DNA from: Cristatella mucedo
Lineage: Eukaryota > Bryozoa > Phylactolaemata > Cristatellidae
NCBI GenBank assembly: GCA_009760855.2
Contig: WPIO01000021.1
Coordinates: 122,001-186,000, forward strand
Reading direction: 5' to 3'
DNA length: 64,000 bases
Shown here one piece after another: positions 45,629-57,124 of this stretch. Both the position numbers and the translations under genes were made by a program. Position 1 is the stretch's first letter; each line of letters begins with the position of its first letter. The notes under the pieces were generated by a model. That model ran no database searches, was not told the origin of the DNA, and saw nothing but the letters and a program-made list of their open reading frames with translations.

Positions 45629-48600
45629 GTGAATTTCGGTCGCGCTTTAAAGTTACGTGTACTCAAAATAAGGGAAATAATTCCCCTAGAAGTCAATAAA
45701 GCTTTATTCAACGATTTAGTTTTTTATTTTACTTTAGAAAATAAAGTAACTACGGACACTATATGTATGCAGTTACAGTCAAACAGATCATTTTGAGCCA
45801 AGTAATTGTTGAATTAAGCACGACTCACGATGTAGCTCCTTTAATTATTTTCGCCATAAAAATACTCTCTGCTTTTGTGGTGGTTGCAGTAATCTTTAAC
45901 GCCAGTGAATTAGACAGCGTAATCTCCATGTAAACCTAGCAATGCGTTAGAATGAATAACAAGTTAGTCAACAACTATTACCGTTATTTCATGTTGTATT
46001 CTGAAGAAAAAACTCGGCAAAAACTAGTCAATTTGCTTGAGATCAAAGTAGGGTATGCTTCCAAAGGTGATTGCAAGACACCAACTGCTCTCTTATATAC
46101 ATAACAATCAGTTTGAAAAAAATATGATTCATTTATATAGCGCCCAAAGAGAACTTAATCTCTATTCAGGCGCTTCACATATGCCTCGGGGCTTGAGCCC
46201 ACGACCTCAGTCAGACCTTGGTCTGGGCGAGCACCTTAACCGTTAGGCCAAACCAGATCGGCTTTAACTTTAATTTTAACGTAACGCTTCAGGTATGTCT
46301 ATCTGCTTGGTGGCATTAAAATTAGGCTTTATTAAAGACAATACTCTTAGCATTCCTAGGGCTCTCTAAGCCGATTTATATATAAATATGTATAGATATA
46401 TATATATTGTATTTGTAAATCCCCCTTGGAGAACTTGAATTCTATTCAGGCATTTCACATATGCCACGAGGCTCGATCCCACAACCTCGGTTATCAACTG
46501 TATTAACCTTGACCTTGGTTGGGTGAGCACCTTAACCACTGGCCCAAACCAGTGCAGCGGCAGGATTTGATGAGCCTCAAGGTGACCTATTTTAAGGGCA
46601 TGGCGGTTGCCTCGCTCTGGGCATGGTAACTTTAATTTACTATTTCATCAGCCTGAAAGGTCCATTAGCGTGAGAAAATCCACAGGTCCAGCAGAATTAG
46701 CATCTGGCTCTCAATATCTAAATTATTATTATATAATTTATGTGTCTAAATTTATGTGGCTAAAAGAAGACGAAGTGGATAGCACAAAAGAGGGCTATCC
46801 ACTTTATTAGATCTGCGAAAAATGCCGCTAATTTGGGTCCACTTTAGTCTGCATCTGCAGTGTCCGGCCAAATTTCAATGAACCTTTTTCATGGGACGTT
46901 CCTACTTTTAGAGATGAAATAATTAATTCTTGTTAGCTCGAGGGTGTCACATCGGATAAGCTCAGAATGGCTCTTTAGCATATAGAAATTGTCCTTCAAT
47001 GTCGAGACTTAGTCCTACATGGCAAAGTTCCGATTAGGCTCTTGTTGACAATAGTAGCTTTTTTATTCAAGTTCCTACAGTGTATGAATGGCTATTTTGG
47101 CAATTGCGCCGTATTTCCCCATTCTAACACTTTTTCAAAAGCCGCCCGTAGTTGTTTTTAATTTTCCAATTAGATTGCCTGCCTTTCAATCCAAAAACAT
47201 CTCTCAAATATTATTTTTTTTGTGTAGGAGTAAGGCTGTTAGCTACCGACCATACCAAAAATGTCACACAAACTTTTCAACCTCTTTTCGTAGTGATTTA
47301 TGTAATTAAACTGCAGATATTTACTTATCCACGCACACAAATACACACGAATAGTATTTATATATTATTTGTATGATATTACTCACCATTCAATTGCGTT
47401 TCCCTTTGCAGCTAACGTAAAGCATCTAGAAAGAGATTGAGTTCTCTGAGGGCGCTTTATCAAGTGCATTATCATTATTATTATTATTATAGTGCCCTGA
47501 TAGAATCAAATCTCGATCTGGGTGCTTTTAAATCTTTCCGCAAAAAAAGTAATAACCACAGGGGCTAATGACAAGCAACATGACGTGCTTAGACATCCAT
47601 GCGAAAGCGCACGCCTGTCATCGTTATATCAGCATACGAAATCTCATAAGAAAGCACTCAAGGCCACCCGTTCTAATTAGTAGCATGATCTTAATAGCAC
47701 AAGGGTAAGCATACAAAATGCACAGGAGAAACAAGTTCAAGTTCACTATGATTCCAGGAAAGCTCAACGGAACAGATAAGTATTCAGCTGAAACCTAAAT
47801 TATACAAAGGCTTTGAAGCTGATGACAGAATCGGAAGCGATAAACGGGGATTCGGTGTTTTCCAATCAGATGCAAGATCACCAAAGGGTTTCAATTTAGT
47901 GAGACGAACTGCGAGATTTGTGGAAATTAAAGATGATGCAAGAACACACTAGAGGAAAAAAAGAGATCAGATATGTAGGCTGGTGAGAGCGAATGAAGCC
48001 ACCTTCAGGCTATAGAAAGGATCGTAAAGTCAATTCAATAATTGATTGGGAGCCGATGAATCTCAGACAAAATTGGCTTACTGTGGCGGCTACACTTATA
48101 ACAACGGACCTGACGAGCTGCTGCGTTTTGGTACTGTCGCAGGCAATTAAGGACACTGGCCGTGAGTCCAGAATAAAAGGAATAGTCTTAATCCTGACGC
48201 GAAGTCACAAATGCATGAACTATACTGGACTGGCTGTAATCTTTTGAATTACGCGCTGATTTTTGCAATGTTCATAATTGAAATTAGGCCAACTTGACAT
48301 TGGAGGTAGTGTACTCATCAAACCACATTTTTTGGACAGCACACCTAGATTACGGGCAGACATCACTGAAGTAAAGCTACGTAAACCGACCTTGAGCGCG
48401 ATGTCGTATAGTTGTAGGGAAACACTCACCTATGCACACGCTCTACTTTAATGATAGGAACTTCTAATTACGGTGTGGTAGCATTGACTGCTTTCAAGCT
48501 CTGCTACCACCGGCGTACCTTTTTGTGCATTTGCGCTTCACTGAATTCCGTTAATTTTGCCCAGAGTTCCTCCTGTCTCCGTCCAAAGTCGGGAAGGACA

Positions 48601-50317
48601 AATGCCTATCATTTTTGCTTGGAAAGACTTTAGTTCTTGAGCCTCAGCGTTCATAGAAACACTACTTACAGCTCGGAGATGGCCCCATTATGTAATGTAA
48701 TGTAATGTAATGTATCTCTGTCAGTAACTCCACAAAGTCATAAAGACCATGTGGGTGTTACGCAGGAGAGTTTTGTATAGCGCACTCACAGCCTAAGCGG
48801 CTTTCGGTACGCATTCGGTGGCCAACAGACTTCGTCTCACGCAACAAAGAGAAAGTGGGAAGAATAGCCGAGTCAGGAGACCAGTTGAGGTAGTGAGTAG
48901 CATAGAAGTAGCAGTTCAGGACCGCTGAAAAAGATGTGCTATAGTCGGCAGTTGGAGAGTAGTTGCCGTTGCGTAAGAATTGTGGAAGTGAGTTCCACAG
49001 TCTAGGACCTGCAGAGCTAAAGCTTCTGTCGCCAACTGTCTTTAAGCGGAGGAATGGGACAGCTAATTTATTGTCCACACATGACCTGAGGGCACGAACA
49101 GGCTGAAACTGATGTAGCAGTTCAGCTAGGTACGAAGGAGCTAGACCGTGGCGGGCCTTGTGGGTCAGCGTAAGAACTTTGCTCTGTATCCTTTGCTCAA
49201 CCGGCAACCATCCTAGCTCTTTCAGCAGAGGTGACACGTGCTCAAACCGCTGGGACTTGAAGACCAGCCTTGCAGCCATATTCATAGTCCGCTGTAGTGG
49301 CATAATAGCTTTCTTTGGGAGCCCAGCCAAAAGGGAATTACAATAATCAAGCCGAGACAGAACTAAAGAGCTAGTTAATTTTTTTACAAGCCACTGTGGG
49401 AGACAGCTCCTAATCTTGGATAGGGATCGGATGTGATGGTTAGCTGTAGAGGCAGTCTTCTGAATGAAGCTTTTAAAATTGAGGTAGCTGTCGAACACGA
49501 CACCTAGATTACGAGCACGTGGTGAAGGTCGCACAATAGCATCACCTATTAGAACAGCAAAGACTTTTAATCCAGACCATTGACTCGCAGAGACGACTTG
49601 GGTGCAATGAGCCATTCCATGGGAGAAGCCAGTTATTTTTTAAGAAGGCTGAATCTTTATATTGCTTAAGTCCAGGGCACGCTATTTTCTAACCTTGTCG
49701 TCAGACTTAAGGGTGTCACGAGATTAAGTACATTCCTAACGAGAACAATCGGTTGACAAATTGTATAATTTAAGCATACAATTCATGTAAAAATGCATGA
49801 AGAATGATGTTCACTTCTTAATATTAACTTCTCGCCCAAAAGAAAAATATTCTTCATTCTTAATTGCTAAATAAAATAGCCATATCATTTTAAAACATAA
49901 AATATCCATGGTTACTGAAATGCCTACATTCCAGAATTTATTTGGATGGATAGAATACATTTCGAATAATAAATACTTGGAAGCCTAATAAAAACACTTT
50001 ATATTTTCTGTTTTTATATGTGTAGTTTACATAAACATATATGCATGCGGATATTATATTATTTGAAAATCAATCTACAATTTATAGGCTTTGTTCCGAA
50101 AGAGCGAGACAACCATGGATTGCGATACAGCGAATCATGCGCTCTCGCTAATTCTCACTTCGAAGGAGATTACGTTCGATTATGGAAAACGAGAGCCGAG
50201 ATTTCCGAGAAGCAGACGGATAATGAGGTGCGACATCTAATTGATCTGAAAATGGAAGGGGATGAGGCACTTCTGGACTTTATGCACACCGCTCTTCTCT
50301 ATAGCAGCAAAGCGTAA
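45102..50317 (+). CDS. Gene D: FAM166/CIMIP2-like (DUF2475) protein, last two exons
   Basis: Two plus-strand exons, 45102-45334 and 50088-50317, join in phase 1 and end at TAA 50315-50317, giving about 153 residues. The first begins YAGFLPKLSQTLGKTYA and ends SLSLIPGYA; the splice completes PGYAG-FVPKERDNHGLRYSE. Repeated '(P)GY.GF(V/L)P' followed by a G.(T/S)Y-like block is the hallmark of the FAM166/CIMIP2 (DUF2475) class, microtubule inner proteins of ciliary doublets. The C-terminal 50 residues are a charged helix. The exon 1 acceptor (CTGCAG|ATATG) is phase 2, so at least one upstream exon is missing from this call. The 4.75-kb intron holds a (GT)n array, two SINE-1 copies and LINE fragments. 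Class assignment is from motifs only. Confidence 0.65.
45430..45632. repeat. (GT)n array with phased GCGTGC units
   Basis: Left part (45443-45500) repeats 'gcgtgcgtgc' at an 8-base period, the middle (45500-45560) repeats 'gtgtgtgc' units, and the right part is pure (GT)n. Alternating purine-pyrimidine throughout. Confidence 0.95.
46128..46262 (-). mobile_element. SINE-1 copy (well preserved)
   Basis: Read on the minus strand: 'tggcctaacggttaaggtgc' (A box region), 'accaaggtctgactgaggtc', 'gggctcaagccccg' (B box region), then 'tgaagcgcctgaatagagat' and 'taagttctctttgggcgct', ending 'atataaatg'. The tail matches LINE family 1. Confidence 0.8.
46415..46555 (-). mobile_element. SINE-1 copy
   Basis: Same structure as the copy 290 bases to the left, more diverged (tail 'tgcctgaatagaattcaagt' on the minus strand), with an AT-rich flank at its 3' end. 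Confidence 0.75.
46560..47375. other. Gene D intron, no feature resolved
   Basis: AT-rich DNA with short frames, no recognised element. Confidence 0.35.
47380..47492 (+). mobile_element. LINE family 1, 3' tail
   Basis: 'tttgcagctaacgtaaagca', 'gaaagagattgagttctctg', 'ggcgctttatcaagtgcatt', (ATT)n. Plus orientation; abuts an opposite copy. Confidence 0.8.
47493..48440 (-). mobile_element. LINE family 1-related copy, diverged
   Basis: Starts with 'agtgccctgatagaatcaaa' (family tail, minus), followed by UTR-like sequence; near 48290-48420 the minus frame reads SARNLGVLSKK..., the RT C-terminal ARNLGV block. Tail-to-tail with the plus copy at 47380-47492. Confidence 0.6.
48692..49700 (-). mobile_element. 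LINE family 2, long open RT C-terminus
   Basis: An uninterrupted 285-codon minus frame (49615-48758) with the C-terminal RT blocks ARNLGVVFDSYLNFKSFI, LVLSRLDYCNSLLAGLPKKA, LGWLPVEQRI, VGDRSFSSAGPRLWNSLP, ending CECAIQNSPA. The 3' UTR ends in four to five ATTAC units at 48692-48715. It is 5'-truncated but the frame is intact, so this is a young insertion. The protein differs clearly from family 1 (different C-terminus and different tail). CR1/L2 superclade by motif style. Confidence 0.85.
49705..50087. other. Gene D intron end, AT-rich
   Basis: AT-rich; no element recognised. Confidence 0.3.
50088..50317 (+). CDS. Gene D terminal exon
   Basis: AT-rich acceptor ATTTATAG|GCTTTG; the phase-1 join restores Gly in PGYAGFVP. 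Codes RYSESCALANSHFEGDYVRL and a helical tail ending LLYSSKA, then TAA. Confidence 0.65.
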
Positions 50318-51710
50318 CTCTAAGGTGCTTGAGCACAGCAAATTGACTGGAACCTGCTTGGTGTATTGTAATTCGCCATTTGAATTATGCCTCCCTGATG
50401 ATCTTTGTTTTTTATTTAATGATGATTCTGAGCTTAGACGACAGAGATCTGAATTAACACGATTGGCTATTCAAGCGAATGCTATTTCCCTGGTTGTAGA
50501 CTCTGTAATTAGCATAAAGCATGTGAAAAAGTTTGGCAATCGCTTGCCTATCAGTTTCAATTGCAATTGCAACCTGGTCGATAGTGCTTTTTAATGAAAA
50601 AATAACGAAGATGAGCAAATCGAGAGCGTATCTGCTAAGTTCAGACTTCACAGTGACTGGACCTAGGAGAGACGTGTGCAAGACACAGGCCAAGCGTGAG
50701 AATGCTAATCATGTTTCCTTGTGTCAGCAGGAGTAGCCTAACTAGTGAGCCCACCACTGTCCTGCTAAAATACAAAACTTAGTGATAACCTGTGTTGACT
50801 CCCGCTCACCTGGTAGATTCACTCTGAAGTTGTTAACCCTGACCTTCCAGCCCTCCTCCATCGTTTTTACACCCAGATCCTCTTCTTTCTCCTTCTGACG
50901 CTACTGGCACTTTCTTTTGATAACTCTTTCTGTCTACTTCCGCTATCATTTCTCTCTAACTTCATCAACAGCGCTGCTTGAACCGTAGAACATTAACTAA
51001 GTCTACTAGAAGCTGAAAGCCATGTTTGTTGATTTCCGTTCAATCTCAAAATGTCGGATCTCGGACAAGGCTACGCTCTGACGAGGGCGCACGGCCCCCT
51101 AAAATTAGCAATCAAGAAAGCACTGTGGTTTGGCAAGCCGTTAGGACTCGCCTCGTCTGTAACATTGGTGCTCTGGATCTGGAGGCGCATCTTTTAATGC
51201 TTAAAAAATGCATTAGCACTCAACTATAACTTTATGTAGATAATATCCTATACTCAGAATATATATGAGTGAAGTTTGATCTGCAGCAGATCTTTTTACA
51301 GCTCTTGCTAGCTTTCTGGAATTTCTCCAAAATTCCGGAGTCGTGGTTGGTGAAATTATTGTAGTGTGCAAACTGTTATCTTGCGGGGCCAAAGATGGCT
51401 ATGATGACGAAACAGTGGGCCGGGCCCATCACATGTGCCGCCCATGTGCGGCACTTGTCCACACCCATGCTACCCCTCGGAGATTGGGTCTTAGTGCAGA
51501 TAGTTTGGATTCTTCACGTAAGATTTCAGACTGGTTTCGTAGATTTTCAATTCGTAGACTTCTTCAATTTAAGACGTCCTGAGTTACTACAATAACTTTT
51601 TGTTTCTTAGGAAATAGTTTTTTTACTAACGATTACTATTGGTCTTTGTGTTCAGTGGCCATAGCAGTTTGTGGCGGCCGCGTGGGCAGTCTTTGATTTT
51701 GTGCTCGTAG
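50318..51710. other. Between genes D and C, nothing definite
   Basis: Should contain the 3' UTR of gene D and possibly the 5' exons of gene C. No polyadenylation signal or extra exon could be fixed. Confidence 0.3.
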
Positions 51711-51852
51711 CCAAAGAGGCAACGCTCGGGCTATCTGCTAGAGATCTCTGCCACCTGGAGTAAGCTGCAAGAATCGAGCATCACCACGGAGCGCAAGTCG
51801 ACCGATTTGTTCACCGGAAGCAGTGACGAAAAGCTGGCGCCGCTCAGTGTTG
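51711..51852 (+). CDS. Gene C exon (upstream, tentative)
   Basis: T-rich acceptor and a good donor; open in the frame that continues into the next exon. Peptide SATWSKLQESSITTERKSTD is compatible with a linker; no motif of its own. Confidence 0.35.
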
Positions 51853-53694
51853 GTGAGAATAGTAGAGCTGTTCAGAGAGTGTCTCGGTCGCAGATTTTTA
51901 CGGAGCGCCCATGCGAGCCTAGAAACGATCATGTTTTCTTATCTTCTTCTTTTAGCTGCGCAGTGTGTGGCTAGTCAGTCAGTCAGTCAGTATGCAGTGG
52001 TTTAGCCATAATTCGTATCTAGGGACAAGACCTGCTAAAGTTTAATGCGGCGGTAAGACCCACTAAATTTTCATGTGGGTGGGGCTGAACACGCCCTTAA
52101 TGAAAAATTATAGCGCAATTCATGGTGTTTATTCGACATGAACTCGGCGGTTGCTCACGCGTGGAATTAAGACATAATTTCGCCATGGGTGACGGTCGAT
52201 GACAGCAGGAATATGGAGTGGCCCACGTCGCTGCCCTGCTGTAGGAGAGGGGCAGATGCCCCATTCCACCTGACCCCTGCCCACTGAGCTCACGGTTGTG
52301 TGTATGCAGACCACTGCTGCTGTTCAATGGCGGCGACTTCAACGTCCTGCTGCATGCGCATCGCAGGAAGCCTCCCGCGTGTCCGGTAAACAGGATCTAT
52401 ATACTAACGTCAGCTCATATTTAAGAAGCCGCTACCAGCCCAATAGCTGTCGAGAGCAACCCGCTGCGTCCATGCGAGGGGTTGGGACGGCCCTGATCCA
52501 GCAGCGGCATTGCTGTGCCATAGCTGAAGGCAACAGCTCCGCCACGGCTGGGTGTAGTCGTCACTGGCAGAGTTCGTGGTGTGGGCGCCCGTTCCGGATG
52601 TGCCGACATTCTCACTTAACCACTCGCCGCCTATTCACCGCCGCCACAGGTTTCATAATAACAATAATGCATTTGATAAAGCACCCTCGGAGAACTCAAT
52701 CTCTTTCTAGGCACTTTACAATTGCTGCTAAGGAAGCACGATCGAATGGTGAGTGGTAGCATACTCAATAAACAATAAGAATTATATGATTAGGGGTGAC
52801 ATGCTCAGGGTTAGTATGCAAGTGTGGTTAGTGACAGCATGCAACAGTGTCAGCACGCATAAGCACATAAAGAACAAATCACAGGGACCCACTAAATGCT
52901 GTCATAAGTAGATGCATTTTTAGTTTCGCACCTGAGTACACAGACCGGTAGGCTAGCAAGCAGTGAGTTATAGAAGTCAAGACGCGATGTCACTAATGCA
53001 TGGACCAATTTAGATGTGGTATCCCTCTCTAAACATGCCCGAATTCTAGCAATGTTCTGTAGCTGAATGTAGGCAGACTTGACTGTGGAGCTGATATGGT
53101 CGTCCAATGAAAGGTCACTTTGGAACATGGCACCTCAACTTCGTGCAGATTCAACAGGAGATATGCTGGCAGAGCCGAGTTTGAGCGTTAGCCTTTCCGA
53201 TTTCTGAATCACACTTGGTTTGCCCATAACTAGTAGGTTGGTTGTACCATCATTCAATTTAAGAAAATTTGCTGCCATCTATGTGCGTATGTCATCAATA
53301 CATTGTGCAAAAGTTTGATCTGCATATTCGGCATTGAGCTTGCCGCGAACAACCGGCGCCCTGAATCGCGCGCCCGGAGTCACACGCCCGGAGAGGCACC
53401 AGAGGTTCGTGACTGCAAGGAGGCACGCGAGAAAAACGTAAGCGGGGCGTGCATGTGGGCGTCTGGCTGTAGGATACTCGGGGTTCGTGCCTAACATGAG
53501 AAAGCAGTTTGGCCAAAGCTTTAAGGATGCACTCGGAAGCGCCCTTCACGAATTCAACGAGGATCGATCGAGCTCGGAGGAGTCGTCGAGCCTGCCCGTC
53601 ACAGTAAACAGGGCGGCGCCGATGCTTCGACCTCGACTGCGCGTCTATCCGACCGACAGCGGCGCCATACCTCACTACCAAGGGCACATCCCCG
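51711..53694 (+). CDS. Gene C: second FAM166/CIMIP2-like gene fragment
   Basis: Exons 51711-51852 and 53473-53694 on the plus strand join in phase 1. The first (acceptor TTTGATTTTGTGCTCGTAG|CCA, donor GTTG|GTGAGA) ends STDLFTGSSDEKLAPLSV. The second starts G-YSGFVPNMRKQFGQSFKDA and ends DSGAIPHYQGHIPG at donor CCCCG|GTACGT. Two 'GY.GF(V)P'/'HY.GHIPG' motifs bracket an acidic/Ser-rich linker and an RPRLRVYP segment, the same plan as gene D. This suggests a tandem paralogue, probably a ciliary microtubule inner protein of the DUF2475 class. Terminal exons on both sides are missing from this call. The first exon is less certain than the second. A decayed LINE lies in the intron. Confidence 0.5.
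52655..53300 (-). mobile_element. LINE family 1 copy, internally deleted
   Basis: Minus tail at the left ('gcaccctcggagaactcaat', 'aggcactttacaattgctgc'), UTR, then the frame MFQSDLSLDDHISSTVKSAY ... SKLVHALVTSRLDFYNSLLA. The RT C-terminus after 'SLPVCV' is missing, so an internal deletion joins RT to the UTR. Confidence 0.75.
53473..53694 (+). CDS. Gene C exon with two GYxGxxP motifs
   Basis: Acceptor GGCTGTAG|GATACT, donor CCCCG|GTACGT, 74 codons. GYSGFVPN at its start and IPHYQGHIPG at its end; an in-frame ATG at 53496 could alternatively serve as a start. Confidence 0.55.
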
Positions 53695-53699
53695 GTACG

Positions 53700-54316
53700 T
53701 AAGCATGCGAGCCTCGAGGCGCTTCCGCCGCATCCTGCGATCTGCTAAAGGCGCCGATGCAGACCCCGGCGGACGAAGTTCTAAGCGTCTTTCACCGAAC
53801 ATATTTAAAACTTTATCCGTCAACTGCGAAGGCAAGCTCACATCTCGATAGGCGCTGGGGACTTGGATTTTAGGGCAAACAACTTGAGATTCTGAGATCC
53901 ACGATTGGAGCTGTTGCAGACGGGCAAGACTTTTTTCATTCGATGAAGATGCCATTAATACGTAGTTTTTTCAGAGCCCAAGCAACACTTAGGCAAACGG
54001 AGTCCTGGTGTGTGCTACAAAAACGCCGTTGTCAGACGACCTGACATCTTTACTTGATCTTGTCATTAAATGAGGCTACAAAAGATTCCTTTCTAACGCA
54101 TCGAGACAACTGACTAATCATTGCAAGATTTTAACGGTAGGCTGTTGCGGTTCACGTACACTTGGAAGAGTCAGGAGTTTGCTGAGGCACCAGCTTCACA
54201 AGAATTTAAAAGGCATTTTTTTAATTTCCGCTGCTAGCAGAGTTTCTATGGCTTAGCCATCCTACAGATCTAGATCTTATAAATCTGGCAAAATAAATCG
54301 AGGAAAACGAACATGG

Positions 54317-54320
<4 letters not shown>
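53700..54320. other. No feature resolved
   Basis: Intron or downstream flank of gene C; the next exon of gene C was not found here. Confidence 0.3.
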
Positions 54321-54321
<1 letters not shown>

Positions 54322-54363
<42 letters not shown>

Positions 54364-54366
54364 TCA
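54322..54366. repeat. (CT)n microsatellite
   Basis: About 20 CT units just 5' of a LINE copy. Confidence 0.9.
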
Positions 54367-54384
54367 CTTGCCGAAAGTAGTTCG

Positions 54385-55165
54385 CTCTTGTTATGAGTTT
54401 TAATCGGGCTTGTTTAGATAAGGATACCACGTCTAAGTTGGTCCATGCATCCGTGACATCTCCTCTCGACTTCTGCAACTCACTGCTTACTGGCCTACCA
54501 GCATGTGCAATCAGGCGATTGCAGCCGGTGCAAAACTCTGCAGCTAGACTTGTCTGTCGTGAGAGTCGCAGTTGCCACATCACACCACTTCTCGCCGACC
54601 TGCACTGGCTACCAGTCAAGCAACGGATTGACTTCAAGGTCTTGTCGCTCACTTTTAGGTCCCTTCATTCTATGGCTCCAGCCTATCTCTCCGACATACT
54701 CCCCCATCAGGCCAAGCATCGTACCACCCGCTTTTCGGAATCCAACAGTCTATAAATACCTCGTACAAACCTCAAATCCTTTGGAGACCGTGCATTTAGT
54801 TCGTATGCTCCCAAAGCCTGGAACTCCCTCCGACCTGCATCAGAACATCCCCTGACCTGACCACATTTAAAAGGAACTTAAAAACACACCTATTTAGGAC
54901 AGCATTTAGTGGGTCCCTATGATTCGTCCATCACGTGCTTATGCGTGCTGACACTGTGAATGCTGCCACTAACCACATTTGCATGCTGACCCTGTGCATG
55001 TCACCCCTAACCATGTTATTCATTTTGTTTGTTTTTTAAGCATGATTTTACTTACCATTTAATTGCATTTCCCTTTGCAGCAAATGTAAAGCGCCTAGAA
55101 AGAGATTAAGTTCTCTGGGGGCGCTTTATCAAGTACATTATTATTATTATTATTATTATTAATCT
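54385..55165 (+). mobile_element. LINE family 1, 3' end with tail
   Basis: Frame FNRACLDKDTTSKLVHASVT, ARLVCRESRSCHITPLLADL, HWLPVKQRIDFKVLSLTFRS, APAYLSDILP, then after a stop the FGDRAFSSYAPKAWNSLP block. The 3' UTR ends with the family hairpin (55080-55130) and (ATT)n at 55137-55165. 5'-truncated. Confidence 0.85.
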
Positions 55166-55299
55166 CCTGGGCTATTGTTTTATTATGCAATTTGTTGCCG
55201 TCTATAAGTTGTTTCCGTTCTTTAGCACTGCCTCAGGGAGCGAGGTGGGGCATATTTTTGGATTATGTCATCCATCCGAAGTACATGATCTGAAACCTC

Positions 55300-55400
55300 T
55301 GACGCTACAAGTTCGCCTAGAAAGAGATCAAGCTCTCTGAGGGAACTATATTAACTGTATTATTATTATTATTATTATTACTATTATTATTATCATTATA
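55300..55400 (+). mobile_element. LINE family 1, 3'-tail fragment
   Basis: 'gcctagaaagagatcaagct', 'ctctgagggaactatattaa', then (ATT)n. Only the terminal part is present. Confidence 0.75.
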
Positions 55401-56836
55401 AATAAATGCTCCGAGTATATGTAGGCTCCAAAGAAATCGCTATGTATTTTAATAGCACTGTTGTTTATGCAGAAAATCCCTCAAGATTATGCTGCTGATT
55501 ACTCATCCAGTTAGATGCGTGCTTATGGCACATTTGTAAGTAAGACTGCGTAAAAATTATTCGTAAATTTATAACTTCGTGATAAAATTTAGCCGCGACC
55601 GGTAGGTTAATTGCCCATCTAGAAAATTATCAGCCGATCTTTCTTCCTGCATCTTTCACACTGCGGGTTCTGACATAAACTACTGCTAATGGGGACATCT
55701 CTCATCTAGCTACCAGCTATAGCTGGATTCCAGATCAATCTTAAGCCATAGTTGTTAGGCTAGCTGTTATTTTCAATGAAAATTCAGAGTCAATAACGAA
55801 GCCTCGGACATATGCCGAAGCCAGCAAGCAGCTAAGTAAGACACTCTTTCGGTCAGGAGGTTAGGCAGGCTAACCAGAAAAACATGAGGAGTAGCAAATA
55901 GAAAGATCTACAATTGCATCCTTCGTTTCAGAGATGAACGAAGTTCCGTAGAGAGCTGCCAAAACATTAATATATAAATTGAACAAAAACTAAGTAATAT
56001 ATAAATTAAGCAAAAACTCTTAACTAAGTGCACTTTTCCTCCGTCTTCTCTGTTCTTATTCTCTTACAAGCCTTAAGGCACTTACAAGTAGCACTCAAAC
56101 TAGAGGTGTGGTCTTTTCAGAGCTAATTCAAAGCATATCATTATCACTCTGTTACTATTTGGAGTAAATCACCTATAAACATGAAATAAAGCTAGTCAAT
56201 GTCACTAACATAATCTAGGGCATATAATATATCTTTTGGACTTGCAGCCATGTAGTTGTCCTACTTTAAACAAGAACGAACGCACCACTTAAATAGTCTA
56301 CCCTTATAAGAAGCTAAAGTTCAACATAACTTATTTTAATACAACTCCGTCCTTTCAAGGGAATCAGACAGCAGCCACTGTGCGATATCAAATAAAAGTG
56401 AACACCATTAAGGGAATCAGCATACTCTCAACCTCCAAAAAATACGAAGTTTCATTGTTTATCAAGGTAACTATGCCGCTTAACAATCATTATCTTCAGA
56501 CTGATTTCTTTGTTACTATAAGACCTGAGTTCATTAGGTAAGTCATTAAATAATCCAACCTAAGTCATTGTACTCAATACTTTCCAATTTCATTTATTAC
56601 TTAGTAATTAAGGCAATTTACTGTAAATAGGTGTCGATTGCACGCCTAATTGGCATAGTGAATGAGCAAGCTATTGTATAGACGGGCAAGAAGCCATGCC
56701 ATTTACATTCTGCTCGGTTCATCTAACGGACTTCGCGAGAGTTGGAAAGATGCGAGCGAGATATCAGGCTTATTTTCGAATTTTTTCCATAACGGATTAT
56801 CAGGCTTGCCGATTAGAAAAAACCTAAGTAAGTAAT

Positions 56837-56840
<4 letters not shown>
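55401..56840. other. AT-rich, no feature resolved
   Basis: No open frame above 60 codons and no repeat recognised. Confidence 0.4.

Positions 56841-56842
<2 letters not shown>

Positions 56843-56925
<83 letters not shown>
56843..56925. repeat. (CA)n microsatellite
   Basis: About 39 CA units, nearly perfect. Confidence 0.95.
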
Positions 56926-57059
56926 CCACGTCAATCACCCATACTTCAGTCAGACTGAGCAATATCCATGGTGACAGCTATAGGCTCCTCCCACACGTCT
57001 GGGCAAGTGCGAATCGCACCTCCAGCGATTGGCGGAATGACTGTCACTCTTTGAGGCGC

Positions 57060-57100
57060 CACGCCACCGCCACCGCCACTGCCACTGCCACTGCCACTGT
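57060..57100. repeat. Short GCCACT/GCCACC minisatellite
   Basis: Seven six-base units 'ccgccaccgccactgccact' and on, in front of a LINE fragment. Confidence 0.8.
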
Positions 57101-57124
57101 GAGTAAGCCAGCGCCTGCTTAGCT

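Noticed and set aside
52298-52759. 153-codon plus frame
   Set aside because: Low-information composition, runs into a LINE family 1 tail, and has no motif.
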